Shown: in pieces, positions 1-6,870 of the stretch
Position numbering within the stretch: the first letter of the stretch is position 1
How the letters are laid out: every line of letters begins with the position of its first letter
Assembly (NCBI GenBank): GCA_018623305.1
Contig: JAAZVR010000019.1
Span: forward strand, 1 to 13,272
Direction: 5' to 3'
DNA: 13,272 nt
DNA from: Thiotrichales bacterium
GTDB taxonomy: Bacteria > Pseudomonadota > Gammaproteobacteria > JAAZVR01
The notes under the pieces: generated by a model
Database searches by the model: none
The model's input: only the letters and a program-made list of their open reading frames with translations
Told to the model about the DNA's origin: nothing
Position numbers and translations under genes: made by a program

Positions 1-260
1 AAAATCCCAACGTAGAGAAGCTTTTCTAACAATGGTTTTTTAAGCACACCCAACTCATCACGCGCATAGGATATATATGCTGTAAATGGTGAGCAAACAT
101 AGCTGTTTTCATATTCAGTTTCGTTGATCGTAATAGGGACTGTGTGATTCCCGATTTGAGCACACTTAATTTCTGTCTCTACATTGCTGATAAATTCATG
201 CAACATCGATTGGTTTAGTAACTTGACCCAACGCTCTGCATCTTCACCCTTGGTAAACAT
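1..260 (-). CDS. Unrecognised protein downstream of btaA, N-terminal 86 residues only
   Basis: An open frame starts at an ATG at 260-258, inside the last codons of btaA (17-base overlap), and stays open to the left edge, so the C-terminus is outside the window. A GGGGGTG stretch about 9 bases upstream could serve as ribosome binding site. The visible part begins MFTKGEDAERWVKLLNQSML and contains an ITINETEYENSYVCSPFTAY stretch (residues 43-62). It has no signal peptide or obvious membrane segment, and I do not recognise the family. The overlap implies translational coupling to btaA and therefore a likely role in the same lipid pathway. It does not look like the N-terminus of the N-methyltransferase BtaB, the usual partner of BtaA. 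The coding call rests on the long open frame, the coupling and protein-like composition. Confidence 0.7.
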   Translation of the reverse strand, partial: MFTKGEDAERWVKLLNQSMLHEFISNVETEIKCAQIGNHTVPITINETEYENSYVCSPFTAYISYARDELGVLKKPLLEKLLYVGI

Positions 261-1500
261 AAACGTGGACACCCCCGTAAATGCTCGAACGATCTTTTAG
301 AGTCCACTCTTTGTTTTTATTCACACAAGTCGACCACTTCGAAATGATTGATTCAGGCAATTTGGTTTCCAACGGAGAGATTTCTCCAGCAGTCCTGAAA
401 ACGACTCGAGCACCCTCTTGAGCCGTCCGACTCACTTCTGTCCAAAGCTCTGTTATTTGCTCTTCATCCATCCAGTCCTGAGCGTCAAGGAACAAGTAAG
501 ATGTCAGAGAATCATCTGGCATTTCTTTCAGACGTTCAGTTAATGACGTATGGTTAATCTCGACTTTATGAATATGTTGCTTGACCGTTTCATAATAAGC
601 CTCTTCCAAATAGCGTGGCACTGCTTTGCGGTTTTCAATATCGTAAGCACGATTGTAGGCCTGCCAAGCAAAGTAATTGGTTTCGAGGGGGTAGTCACAC
701 GCCAAGCGATGCGCACGTGCTTTGAGCAAATCATTCATCCCCATCTTTATGTATTTTGACTCTTTATGCATTTCATCAAACTGAGCAGGAGGAATACCCA
801 AGCTGTACATCACAACTGCACGATTCGATAAAAACTTGATTAAACGTGTGTCAAAAACCGGTGCAACATGTGCCTCAAACAACTCTCTTTGTTCTTCTAA
901 ACTCTTCGCCTTCATCACTTGACTGATGTCGTATCCTAAACGACGACACACCCAATGGATTAAACCGATAAAGTGGCCTAAAAGACCATGTTTATAAAAA
1001 CCATCTGAAAAATAATGAATGCGTGCAGACGAAAACAGACTTGGTCGCTTAGACCAATACAATCGCGTTTTTTCATCCAGATGAGGTTCTAACTGGTTTG
1101 TATAAATATCGATATTTCTTTTTAAATTAGCTTTACCAAAGAAATCAAAAAAGTCTTCATAGGCCAATTGTTCAATGGCGACCTTTTTCAATTTAATCAG
1201 TGCAATATGCGCTTCATTCAAATCCACGACATTAATGGATTGCGGTGCTTCTGTCAGGTAATTCATTACATTACAGCCGCCTGATGAAATAGTGAAAATT
1301 CGAGAGTCAGAATTAAGCTCAAGTGCTTCGATATCCACTTCAGGATCTTCCCAAATCTGTGGATAAACCAATCGATCAAACCATTTCGTAAACAGTCGAT
1401 CCAAAATGCCTTTTCGACTAAAGACACTTGTGTTGTTAACCGCTTTCGAAAGCAATTCTTTTGTTTCGTTAGACTTGTTGGATGTAATTACTTGGGACAT
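244..1500 (-). CDS. btaA: BtaA-like S-adenosylmethionine:diacylglycerol 3-amino-3-carboxypropyl transferase
   Basis: A 418-residue protein of the BtaA / DUF3419 family. BtaA moves the 3-amino-3-carboxypropyl group of S-adenosylmethionine to diacylglycerol, giving diacylglyceryl-homoserine, the precursor of the phosphorus-free betaine lipid DGTS. Family marks seen here are YPQIWEDP at residues 46-53, the SAM-binding-type loop ISSGGCN at 71-77 and the acidic strand end VVDLN at 91-95. The length matches stand-alone bacterial BtaA rather than the fused algal BTA1. There is no signal peptide; the enzyme is expected to act at the inner face of the membrane. It lies 99 bases downstream of agt on the same strand and overlaps the next gene by 17 bases. 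The neighbouring plcP and agt support a phosphate-starvation lipid-replacement role. The family call is firm. Whether the product is DGTS depends on a methyltransferase that is not seen here. Confidence 0.88.
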   Translation of the reverse strand: MSQVITSNKSNETKELLSKAVNNTSVFSRKGILDRLFTKWFDRLVYPQIWEDPEVDIEALELNSDSRIFTISSGGCNVMNYLTEAPQSINVVDLNEAHIALIKLKKVAIEQLAYEDFFDFFGKANLKRNIDIYTNQLEPHLDEKTRLYWSKRPSLFSSARIHYFSDGFYKHGLLGHFIGLIHWVCRRLGYDISQVMKAKSLEEQRELFEAHVAPVFDTRLIKFLSNRAVVMYSLGIPPAQFDEMHKESKYIKMGMNDLLKARAHRLACDYPLETNYFAWQAYNRAYDIENRKAVPRYLEEAYYETVKQHIHKVEINHTSLTERLKEMPDDSLTSYLFLDAQDWMDEEQITELWTEVSRTAQEGARVVFRTAGEISPLETKLPESIISKWSTCVNKNKEWTLKDRSSIYGGVHVYVYQG

Positions 1501-1580
1501 ATGATGCTCAATCTTTTGAAAAACTATAAAGATTCTAAAAAGCTAACGTCACGGACATGTAATGTTTTGTTTACCCTTTT

Positions 1581-1598
1581 ATTGCAAAAACATGACAA
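1581..1598 (-). promoter_or_regulatory. Candidate PhoB box upstream of btaA
   Basis: Read on the minus strand, the agt-btaA gap contains TTGTCATGTTTTTGCAAT. The first half, TTGTCAT, matches 6 of 7 bases of the Pho-box half-site CTGTCAT; the second half, after the usual 4-base spacer, matches 4 of 7. It lies about 80 bases before the btaA start. Two -10-like hexamers, TAGAAT and TATAGT, lie closer to the gene, but neither sits at the canonical distance. The call rests on sequence likeness and on the known PhoB control of this pathway in other bacteria. Confidence 0.35.
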
Positions 1599-1599
1599 A

Positions 1600-2628
1600 C
1601 TAATCACGCGTCCAATCAATCCGCACCAGTTGGTTTAAAAATTGCTGCGCTGCGTTTGACCACGTATATTGATCGATCGTAGTATGGATAATCTGGCCTT
1701 TTAAACGTAAAGCCTGCTCAATCGCATGATGCAAGTTATCGGATAAATAGCCATTAACTCCTTGAGTCACAATGTCTCTCGGGCCTGTCACTGGAAAAGC
1801 AGCCACAGGCGTGCCACAGGCAATGGCTTCAATATTGACGATGCCGAAGGTGTCTGTTAATGAAGGGAAAACAAAAACGTCCGCACTTGCATAATACTGC
1901 GCCAATTCACACCCTTTCTTCACTCCCACGAAAATAGCATCTGGATAGTTTTTTTGAAGCGTTTCCAGATGCGGGCCATCGCCTACAATCACCTTTGAGC
2001 CTTTCATGTTTATAGACAAAAAAGCCTCTAAGTTTTTTTCTGTTGCCACTCGACCCACATACAAACAAACGGGCTTAGGCAATCCCAAATCAGTCTTTGC
2101 ATTCGGTGAAAACACATCCGTCTGCACGCCTCGACTCATTAAACGAAGTGCTTTAAAACCTCGCCCCTCTAACTCATCTTTGAGTGATTGCGACGGAACC
2201 AAAGTTGCAGCAGCAGGCTGATGAAAATATTTCATAAGTCGGTAAACCCAAGATGTCGGAATGTAGAATCGCTTATGAATGTATTCTGGGTATTTTGTAT
2301 GAAACCCTGTGACGAAAGGGAGTTGATGCTTCTGGCAAATTTTTCTCGCTTTCCAGCCCAACCCGCCTTCTGTCGCAATATAAATGGCATCAGGCTTGAA
2401 TGACAAAATTCGGCTTTCCATATCAGGAGATGACCACACCATGGGGATTTCAGGATATGTTGGGAGAGGCATATATTTATGCCCTGGATCTGAGGGCTGA
2501 ATAACCTTAACGTCAACTCCGAAGCGCTCCAGTTCTTTTGTAATTCTCTGAAGAGTTGTTACAACTCCGTTAACTTGTGGGCTCCAAGCGTCTGTTACAA
2601 GAATGATTCGTTTTAAAGATTTTGTCAT
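1600..2628 (-). CDS. agt: GT4 glycosyltransferase, Agt-like diacylglycerol glycosyltransferase
   Basis: A glycosyltransferase with the GT-B fold of family GT4, close in pattern to SqdX/MgtA-type lipid glycosyltransferases. The N-terminal Rossmann half opens with RIILVTDAWSPQVNGVV. The C-terminal donor-binding half contains LYVGRVATEKNLEAFL and SLTDTFGIVNIEAIACGTPV, where the first Glu of the usual EX7E motif is Asp. Paired head-to-head with plcP, it is best read as Agt, which puts hexose or hexuronic acid on the diacylglycerol released by PlcP, making glycolipids that replace phospholipids when phosphate is scarce. The ATG at 2628 (342 residues) is preferred. An in-frame TTG at 2646 would add six residues, but neither start has a strong ribosome binding site. 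The donor sugar cannot be read from the sequence. Confidence 0.8.
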   Translation of the reverse strand: MTKSLKRIILVTDAWSPQVNGVVTTLQRITKELERFGVDVKVIQPSDPGHKYMPLPTYPEIPMVWSSPDMESRILSFKPDAIYIATEGGLGWKARKICQKHQLPFVTGFHTKYPEYIHKRFYIPTSWVYRLMKYFHQPAAATLVPSQSLKDELEGRGFKALRLMSRGVQTDVFSPNAKTDLGLPKPVCLYVGRVATEKNLEAFLSINMKGSKVIVGDGPHLETLQKNYPDAIFVGVKKGCELAQYYASADVFVFPSLTDTFGIVNIEAIACGTPVAAFPVTGPRDIVTQGVNGYLSDNLHHAIEQALRLKGQIIHTTIDQYTWSNAAQQFLNQLVRIDWTRD

Positions 2629-2689
2629 GTTTAGATGCGTTCTCAAAGGGACTTATGTCCAAAGTTATCACCATCAAACCAACAATGAC

Positions 2690-2707
2690 TTTACACATAC
2701 GTGACAA
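2690..2707 (-). promoter_or_regulatory. Candidate PhoB box for agt in the divergent plcP-agt region
   Basis: On the minus strand the sequence reads TTGTCACGTATGTGTAAA, two 7-base half-sites separated by 4 bases. The first half agrees well with CTGTCAT/C and the second matches 4 of 7. It points towards agt. No good -10 hexamer is visible at the expected distance (TTTGAT is the nearest), so confidence is low. Confidence 0.33.
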
Positions 2708-2737
2708 ATCTGGCCTTTCAGTTGATGCGTAAAAAAA

Positions 2738-2770
2738 ATGCAATCAATCTGTCACATGAGTGACTATATC
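2738..2770 (+). promoter_or_regulatory. Candidate PhoB box and -10 element for plcP
   Basis: ATGCAATCAATCTGTCAC at 2738-2755 has a weak half-site, a 4-base spacer and a strong half-site, CTGTCAC. A -10-like TATATC at 2765-2770 starts 9 bases after it, about where the -10 lies when a Pho box replaces the -35 element. No sigma70 -35 hexamer is needed with this arrangement. The plcP start is 55 bases further on. This is the best placed of the three boxes in the module. Confidence 0.4.
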
Positions 2771-2824
2771 CACCCTTTAGACTTGAAGTTATATAAGCAT
2801 GGCAGATACACAGACGGATAAGAG

Positions 2825-3652
2825 ATGAGCAAAACGCAAGTGCTACCTGATTGGATGTCATCCATTGAAAAAAATGACTTAATCATTGAAGAAAATACAC
2901 GCGAACACCACTATTATCGAAGCATCTTTATATCAGATGTCCACTTAGGATCAAAAGGCTCCAAAGCCGATTTCCTTGCTGAATTCCTCAAATACAACCA
3001 CTGCGAAAAGCTGTATCTGGTTGGAGACATCATTGATGGCTGGCGATTAAAAAAGCGAAACTTCTGGCCCCAAGAACACACCAACGTCATTCGAAGAATC
3101 TTGACCAAATCAAAAAGAGACACACAAATCATTTATGTAACGGGCAATCATGATGATTTTTTACGCCGTTACTCTGGACTGGATTTTGGCAACATTATTC
3201 TCACAGATGAAACATACCATACATGCTTGGATGGCCGAAAACTTCTGGTTATTCATGGCGACAAATACGATGCCGTTGTGCAAAACAACCGTTGGCTCAG
3301 TTTAATTGGGGACTGGGGCTATGAGTTCTTAATTGGCGTAAACACCTCGTTCAATAAACTACGCAAGCTAATGGGGCTTAAATACTGGTCACTTTCCGCT
3401 TACATAAAATACAAAGTTAAATCCGCCGTCACCTTTATCACCGCATTTGAGGATGCCGTAATGAAAGACTGCCAAAATCAAGGCTTTGATGGAGTGATTT
3501 GCGGCCACATTCATCACCCTGAAATTCGAAAAATTTCAGATAAAGTGTATTACAACTGTGGCGATTGGGTCGAATCTTGTACAGCGATTGTGGAGAATGA
3601 GCACGGAGACTTCAAACTCTTAAAGTGGATCAATATTGACCATGAAAATTGA
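2825..3652 (+). CDS. plcP: PlcP-like metallophosphoesterase (phospholipase C-type)
   Basis: A 275-residue calcineurin-like metallophosphoesterase of the COG2908 group. Metal-binding motifs appear in order: SDVHLG (Asp38, His40), GDIIDGW (Asp68), GNHD (107-110), HGDKYD (His144), GHIHHP (His228, His230) and NCGDW (244-248). This group is often named LpxH, UDP-2,3-diacylglucosamine diphosphatase. Two things favour PlcP instead: the extra N-terminal segment of about 30 residues, and the head-to-head pairing with a GT4 glycosyltransferase next to btaA. PlcP removes phosphocholine or phosphoethanolamine head groups from membrane phospholipids during phosphate starvation and so supplies diacylglycerol to Agt and BtaA. 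No signal peptide or membrane segment is seen, so a cytoplasmic or peripheral location is expected. A GATAAGAG stretch just before the ATG is the likely ribosome binding site. The fold is certain; the PlcP substrate is inferred from context. Confidence 0.82.
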   Translation: MSKTQVLPDWMSSIEKNDLIIEENTREHHYYRSIFISDVHLGSKGSKADFLAEFLKYNHCEKLYLVGDIIDGWRLKKRNFWPQEHTNVIRRILTKSKRDTQIIYVTGNHDDFLRRYSGLDFGNIILTDETYHTCLDGRKLLVIHGDKYDAVVQNNRWLSLIGDWGYEFLIGVNTSFNKLRKLMGLKYWSLSAYIKYKVKSAVTFITAFEDAVMKDCQNQGFDGVICGHIHHPEIRKISDKVYYNCGDWVESCTAIVENEHGDFKLLKWINIDHEN

Positions 3653-3667
3653 GAAAATGATACTCAA

Positions 3668-3754
3668 GGTATGAAAAGCAACGAGCTATAGTACAAAAAA
3701 ATATTCTTAAATAATTGATTTATAAGGATTTAAAAAAACGTAAACTTTCATACC
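3668..3754. repeat. Spaced inverted repeat GGTATGAAA / TTTCATACC
   Basis: The 161-base gap between plcP and the lipoprotein gene is very AT-rich. It contains a perfect 9-base inverted repeat, GGTATGAAA at 3668-3676 and TTTCATACC at 3746-3754, separated by 69 bases. It is too widely spaced for a terminator; it could be two half-sites of a looping regulator or chance. No convincing terminator for plcP or promoter for the lipoprotein was found in the gap. Confidence 0.3.
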
Positions 3755-3813
3755 CCTTCCATTGAAGCTCTAAAATTTGAGTTTTAAATTTCTCATAAAG
3801 AGACTCTAAACTC

Positions 3814-4068
3814 ATGTTTCGTTTTGTAATGCTAACCGCTGGCTTGATATCAGTAGCAGGCTGCCAATCTCTCCCTCAAAATTCCAAAGAATCATTCACT
3901 TATAGTCAACTAGATACTATTGACTGCGTTGAGCTCAGCATATTAGCTTCTCAAGAGTTACATCGATTAAGACATTTCCAGGCAACGCAAAATAAAACCA
4001 TGCTCGAAACCATTGAGAAAAAACAACAGGGTATAACTCATGCTCAAACGGCTAAATCCTGTTCTTAA
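3814..4068 (+). CDS. Small predicted outer-membrane lipoprotein
   Basis: An 84-residue protein with a lipoprotein signal peptide: positive residue at Arg3, a hydrophobic stretch, and the lipobox VAGC with the lipidated Cys at residue 17. Gln18 follows instead of Asp, so sorting to the outer membrane is expected. The mature part, about 68 residues, contains two further Cys (38 and 83) that could form a disulfide in the periplasm, and looks helical and polar. I do not recognise a family. An AAAGAG stretch about 10 bases before the ATG is a weak ribosome binding site. The gene overlaps the converging FAD oxidoreductase gene by 4 bases at their stop codons, and there is no terminator between them. 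The lipobox makes a chance open frame unlikely. Confidence 0.72.
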   Translation: MFRFVMLTAGLISVAGCQSLPQNSKESFTYSQLDTIDCVELSILASQELHRLRHFQATQNKTMLETIEKKQQGITHAQTAKSCS

Positions 4069-5051
4069 TCTAAATATTCTTTGAGCTCTAAAGCAAGCTG
4101 ATACGCTGAGGTAAAAGCGCCTTCAACTCGCCCTCCTTCGCACCAATCACCACACGCAGCCAAAGAATTCATTGGATCTATAAAGATCTGCTCAACTGGA
4201 GACTTTATTGCATTATTTGCATATCTCCAGCCGTGAAGCGTATTAAAAACAGCATGACTGGCATCACAACCAATAATGTGACTTGTTTCATTGATTAGGC
4301 GCTCCATAACAATGTCACGATCATTATCAAGATGAGATTCTGCAAATTTCTCCGATGAATGCACCATCAACGTATACATATCGGATCTACCCGGCTTGGA
4401 ACTATTAACAGCAATCCAACTCAAATCGGAATCAGTTACATGGGCCGCTTCAAATTCTAATGCCAGACTTTCCTCAAAGCCCAACATCAAGGAAAAACAC
4501 CCTTTCATCTTTATTGATGCAATAGCAGAATGATGAAGGAAAAAATTAGGTAATAAATCAATTGCCTGAGGCGCTGGAACAGTCGATATCACCCAATCAA
4601 AATCACCGTATGAATGACCTTGATCGTCAATCAAATGCCAAGCATGGTTCTTTTCAATCGTTATGATTCTTGTATTGATATGAACCGTTTGGTTTTCTGC
4701 CAAATATTGAACAAACCGATTCATACCAGGCACACAAACATATCGAGGCTCATCAGATATCCAATCTTTGGTTTCAACAATGCGATTACTTTTGAACTTT
4801 GCGTATTTTGCATTCCAACGCTGAATCAGCCCTAACTCAATGTAGGGATGAATAAATTCTTTAAAGGCCTCATGTCTTGCAGTGAAGTATTGAGCCCCAT
4901 GGTCGAAAAAATAAGGATCCGCATAACGCGTCGACATTCGCCCACTCACACCTCGTGCCTTCTCAAAAAGAGTAATCTCAGCACGTCCTTTAAGCATGTG
5001 AGCCAATGATAGGCCAGAGAGCCCCGCTCCAATAATCGCAATTTTTTTCAC
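4065..5051 (-). CDS. Renalase-like FAD-dependent oxidoreductase (COG3380 type)
   Basis: A 328-residue flavoprotein of the amine-oxidase/renalase-like group. The N-terminal dinucleotide-binding fold has GAGLSG at residues 8-13 and Glu30 at the end of the second strand. The family stretch GRMSTR follows, then FDHGAQYFTAR at about 49-59. Near the C-terminus ACGDWCEGGRVEGAF (about 299-313) is the second FAD-contacting motif. The protein is cytoplasmic and its substrate is unknown; bacterial relatives are mostly uncharacterised. The start is a GTG at 5051-5049 with AAGGA placed about 9 bases upstream. A nearby ATG is in another frame. The gene begins only 15 bases after the T-run of the tRNA terminator, so it needs terminator read-through or a promoter that I could not see. 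It converges on the lipoprotein gene with a 4-base overlap. Confidence 0.85.
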   Translation of the reverse strand: MKKIAIIGAGLSGLSLAHMLKGRAEITLFEKARGVSGRMSTRYADPYFFDHGAQYFTARHEAFKEFIHPYIELGLIQRWNAKYAKFKSNRIVETKDWISDEPRYVCVPGMNRFVQYLAENQTVHINTRIITIEKNHAWHLIDDQGHSYGDFDWVISTVPAPQAIDLLPNFFLHHSAIASIKMKGCFSLMLGFEESLALEFEAAHVTDSDLSWIAVNSSKPGRSDMYTLMVHSSEKFAESHLDNDRDIVMERLINETSHIIGCDASHAVFNTLHGWRYANNAIKSPVEQIFIDPMNSLAACGDWCEGGRVEGAFTSAYQLALELKEYLD

Positions 5052-5066
5052 AGCTCATTCCTTAAC

Positions 5067-5091
5067 AAAAAAAGCCCGAAAAATCGGGCTT
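5067..5091 (-). terminator. Rho-independent terminator after tRNA-Ser
   Basis: On the minus strand a perfect 8-base stem AAGCCCGA / TCGGGCTT with a TTTT loop runs directly into a seven-T tract. It sits 12 bases after the encoded CCA end of the tRNA and would end tRNA (and prfC read-through) transcripts. Confidence 0.92.
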
Positions 5092-5103
5092 AAATAATTG
5101 ATT

Positions 5104-5191
5104 TGGCGGTGCGAGAGGGATTCGAACCCTCGGTACCTTGCGATACACCCGCGTTCCAGGCGAGCGCTTTCGACCACTCAGCCATCGCACC
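5104..5191 (-). tRNA. tRNA-Ser (anticodon GGA)
   Basis: An 88-base serine tRNA with the CCA end encoded. The acceptor stem GGTGCGA pairs with TCGCACC. The anticodon stem CTCGC / GCGGG encloses the loop CTGGAAC with anticodon GGA, reading UCC and UCU. The T arm GAGGGTTCGAATCCCTC is perfect. A long variable arm (about GTGTATCGCAAGGTACC) marks a class II tRNA, as expected for serine. It lies 46 bases downstream of prfC on the same strand. Confidence 0.97.
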
Positions 5192-5205
5192 ATTTCGTGG
5201 ATGCC

Positions 5206-5234
5206 ATTCTAACGGACGCTCCACGCATTTGAAA
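5206..5234 (-). promoter_or_regulatory. Likely sigma70 promoter for tRNA-Ser
   Basis: On the minus strand the -10 hexamer TAGAAT (5 of 6 matches) lies 14 bases before the mature tRNA 5' end. A weak -35, TTTCAA, lies 17 bases further upstream, just beyond the prfC stop codon. This would give the tRNA its own transcript besides prfC read-through. Confidence 0.5.
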
Positions 5235-5237
5235 GGT

Positions 5238-6812
5238 TTAATGCTCTCGAGTCGCACTAAATGTCAATTCTGGCCAGCGCTCTTCGGTCAATGTTAAATT
5301 CACTCGCGTTGGCGCAATATAAGACAATAAGCCTGCTCCATCCAAAGCTACATTTTCTTGTACTTTATCTTTGAATTTTGCAATCTCTTTTTCAGGTCCT
5401 TCAACCCAGCGAGCCGTGGCAACATTCACCGCCTCAAAGTCACAATCAACATTGTATTCGTCTTTAAGACGTTGCTTGACCACATCAAACTGAAGTACAC
5501 CGACCGCACCCAAAATCAAATCATTATTTAAAACGGGTTTAAATAACTGCGTCGCACCTTCCTCTGAAAGCTGTTGTAATCCTTTTTGCAAGGCCTTCAT
5601 TTTCATCGGGTCTTTTAATCGAGCACGACGAAAAATTTCAGGGGCAAAGTTCGGAATACCTGTGAACTTTAAATCTTCACCTTGAGTAAAGGTATCGCCA
5701 ATTTGAATGGTTCCATGATTATGCAAGCCAATGATATCGCCTGGATAGGCCTCTTCAGCATGATCTCTTCGATTAGCAAGGAACGTAATCGCTTTAGCAA
5801 TTTTTACGTTCTTACCGATTCGAACATGCTTCAGATTCATGCCTTTTTCATATTTTCCCGACACGATGCGCATAAACGCCACTCGATCTCGGTGTTTCGG
5901 GTCCATATTGGCTTGAATCTTAAATACAAAACCGCTTAGCTTAGCTTCAGACGCCTCGACTTGCCTTTCAGCTGTAGCACGAGCAATCGGTGCGGGTGCA
6001 AACTGCGCAAATCCATCAAGAAGCTCCTGCAAACCAAAGTTATTTACGGCAGAACCAAAAAAGACTGGCGTTTGCTCACCGCGCAAGAATGCATCCAAAT
6101 CAAACGGATCTGTGGCACCTAAAACCAACTCCAACTCTTCTCGAAGTTCGTCCGCTTGATCTCCGATCAATTCATCTAAACGTGGATTATCCAAACCTTC
6201 AATCAATTCACCTGCAGAAGCGTTAATACCATCAGCTTGTTCAAAGATGCGCACTGTATCATTGTGGATATGATAAATACCCTTAAAACGCTTACCCATG
6301 CCAATCGGCCAAGTAATCGGCGCACACTGAATCTTTAAGACCTCTTCAACTTCATCCAATAATTCAATCGGCTCTTTACCTTCACGGTCAAGCTTATTGA
6401 TAAAGGTCAAAATTGGCGTATCACGCAAACGACAGACTTCCATTAGTTTGATTGTGCGATCCTCGACACCTTTAGCAACGTCAATAACCATCAAAGCTGA
6501 ATCTACCGCAGTTAATGTACGATAAGTATCTTCCGAGAAATCTTCGTGTCCAGGAGTATCCAAGAGGTTAATCATCACCTCTTTATAGGGGAACTGCATC
6601 ACTGATGACGCAACCGAGATACCACGTTCTTGTTCCATTTTCATCCAATCGGATGTAGCGGCACGATCAGTTTTACGGCTTTTAACCGCACCCGCTAACT
6701 GAATGGCACCTCCGTATAAAAGGAGTTTTTCGGTAACGGTTGTCTTACCCGCATCCGGGTGAGATATGATCGCAAAGGTGCGACGTTTTGAAATTTCTGT
6801 ATCTAATGACAT
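5238..6812 (-). CDS. prfC: Peptide chain release factor 3 (RF3)
   Basis: A 524-residue translational GTPase. RF3 uses GTP to speed the release of RF1 or RF2 from the ribosome after peptide release. GTPase motifs are clear: G1 SHPDAGKT at 17-24, G3 DTPGH at 85-89 and G4 NKLD at 139-142. The switch I region carries the family stretch DWMKMEQERGISV. The C-terminal part contains FAPEIFRRARLKDPMKMKAL and VGVLQFDVVKQRL, typical of RF3 and different from EF-G. The length is normal and no frame damage is seen. The protein is cytoplasmic and ribosome-associated. The ribosome binding site is weak (GTAGAAAAT before the ATG). The gene has its own promoter at 6841-6869 and its transcript can continue into tRNA-Ser. 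Confidence 0.98.
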   Translation of the reverse strand: MSLDTEISKRRTFAIISHPDAGKTTVTEKLLLYGGAIQLAGAVKSRKTDRAATSDWMKMEQERGISVASSVMQFPYKEVMINLLDTPGHEDFSEDTYRTLTAVDSALMVIDVAKGVEDRTIKLMEVCRLRDTPILTFINKLDREGKEPIELLDEVEEVLKIQCAPITWPIGMGKRFKGIYHIHNDTVRIFEQADGINASAGELIEGLDNPRLDELIGDQADELREELELVLGATDPFDLDAFLRGEQTPVFFGSAVNNFGLQELLDGFAQFAPAPIARATAERQVEASEAKLSGFVFKIQANMDPKHRDRVAFMRIVSGKYEKGMNLKHVRIGKNVKIAKAITFLANRRDHAEEAYPGDIIGLHNHGTIQIGDTFTQGEDLKFTGIPNFAPEIFRRARLKDPMKMKALQKGLQQLSEEGATQLFKPVLNNDLILGAVGVLQFDVVKQRLKDEYNVDCDFEAVNVATARWVEGPEKEIAKFKDKVQENVALDGAGLLSYIAPTRVNLTLTEERWPELTFSATREH

Positions 6813-6840
6813 GATTTTCTACGTGAATAAATTTGGGCGT

Positions 6841-6869
6841 ATTCTACTGAATCTAACCAGCGATAGCAA
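6841..6869 (-). promoter_or_regulatory. Sigma70 promoter for prfC
   Basis: On the minus strand TTGCTA (-35, 4 of 6) and TAGAAT (-10, 5 of 6) are separated by exactly 17 bases. They lie between the stop codon of the LysR gene and the prfC start. Transcription would begin about 20 bases before the prfC ATG, separating prfC from the carboxysome cluster. Confidence 0.6.
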
Positions 6870-6870
6870 T

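Noticed and set aside
2629..2646. A TTG start at 2646 for the glycosyltransferase
   Set aside because: No ribosome binding site precedes it, and the ATG at 2628 leaves the conserved N-terminus whole. It cannot be fully excluded.
2825..3652. LpxH (lipid A pathway) as the name for the metallophosphoesterase
   Set aside because: The fold fits, but the extra N-terminal segment, the greater length and the pairing with a GT4 gene and btaA favour PlcP.
5103..5297. A plus-strand open frame of 64 codons across the tRNA
   Set aside because: It is the antisense of tRNA-Ser and of the end of prfC, with a composition set by the tRNA.
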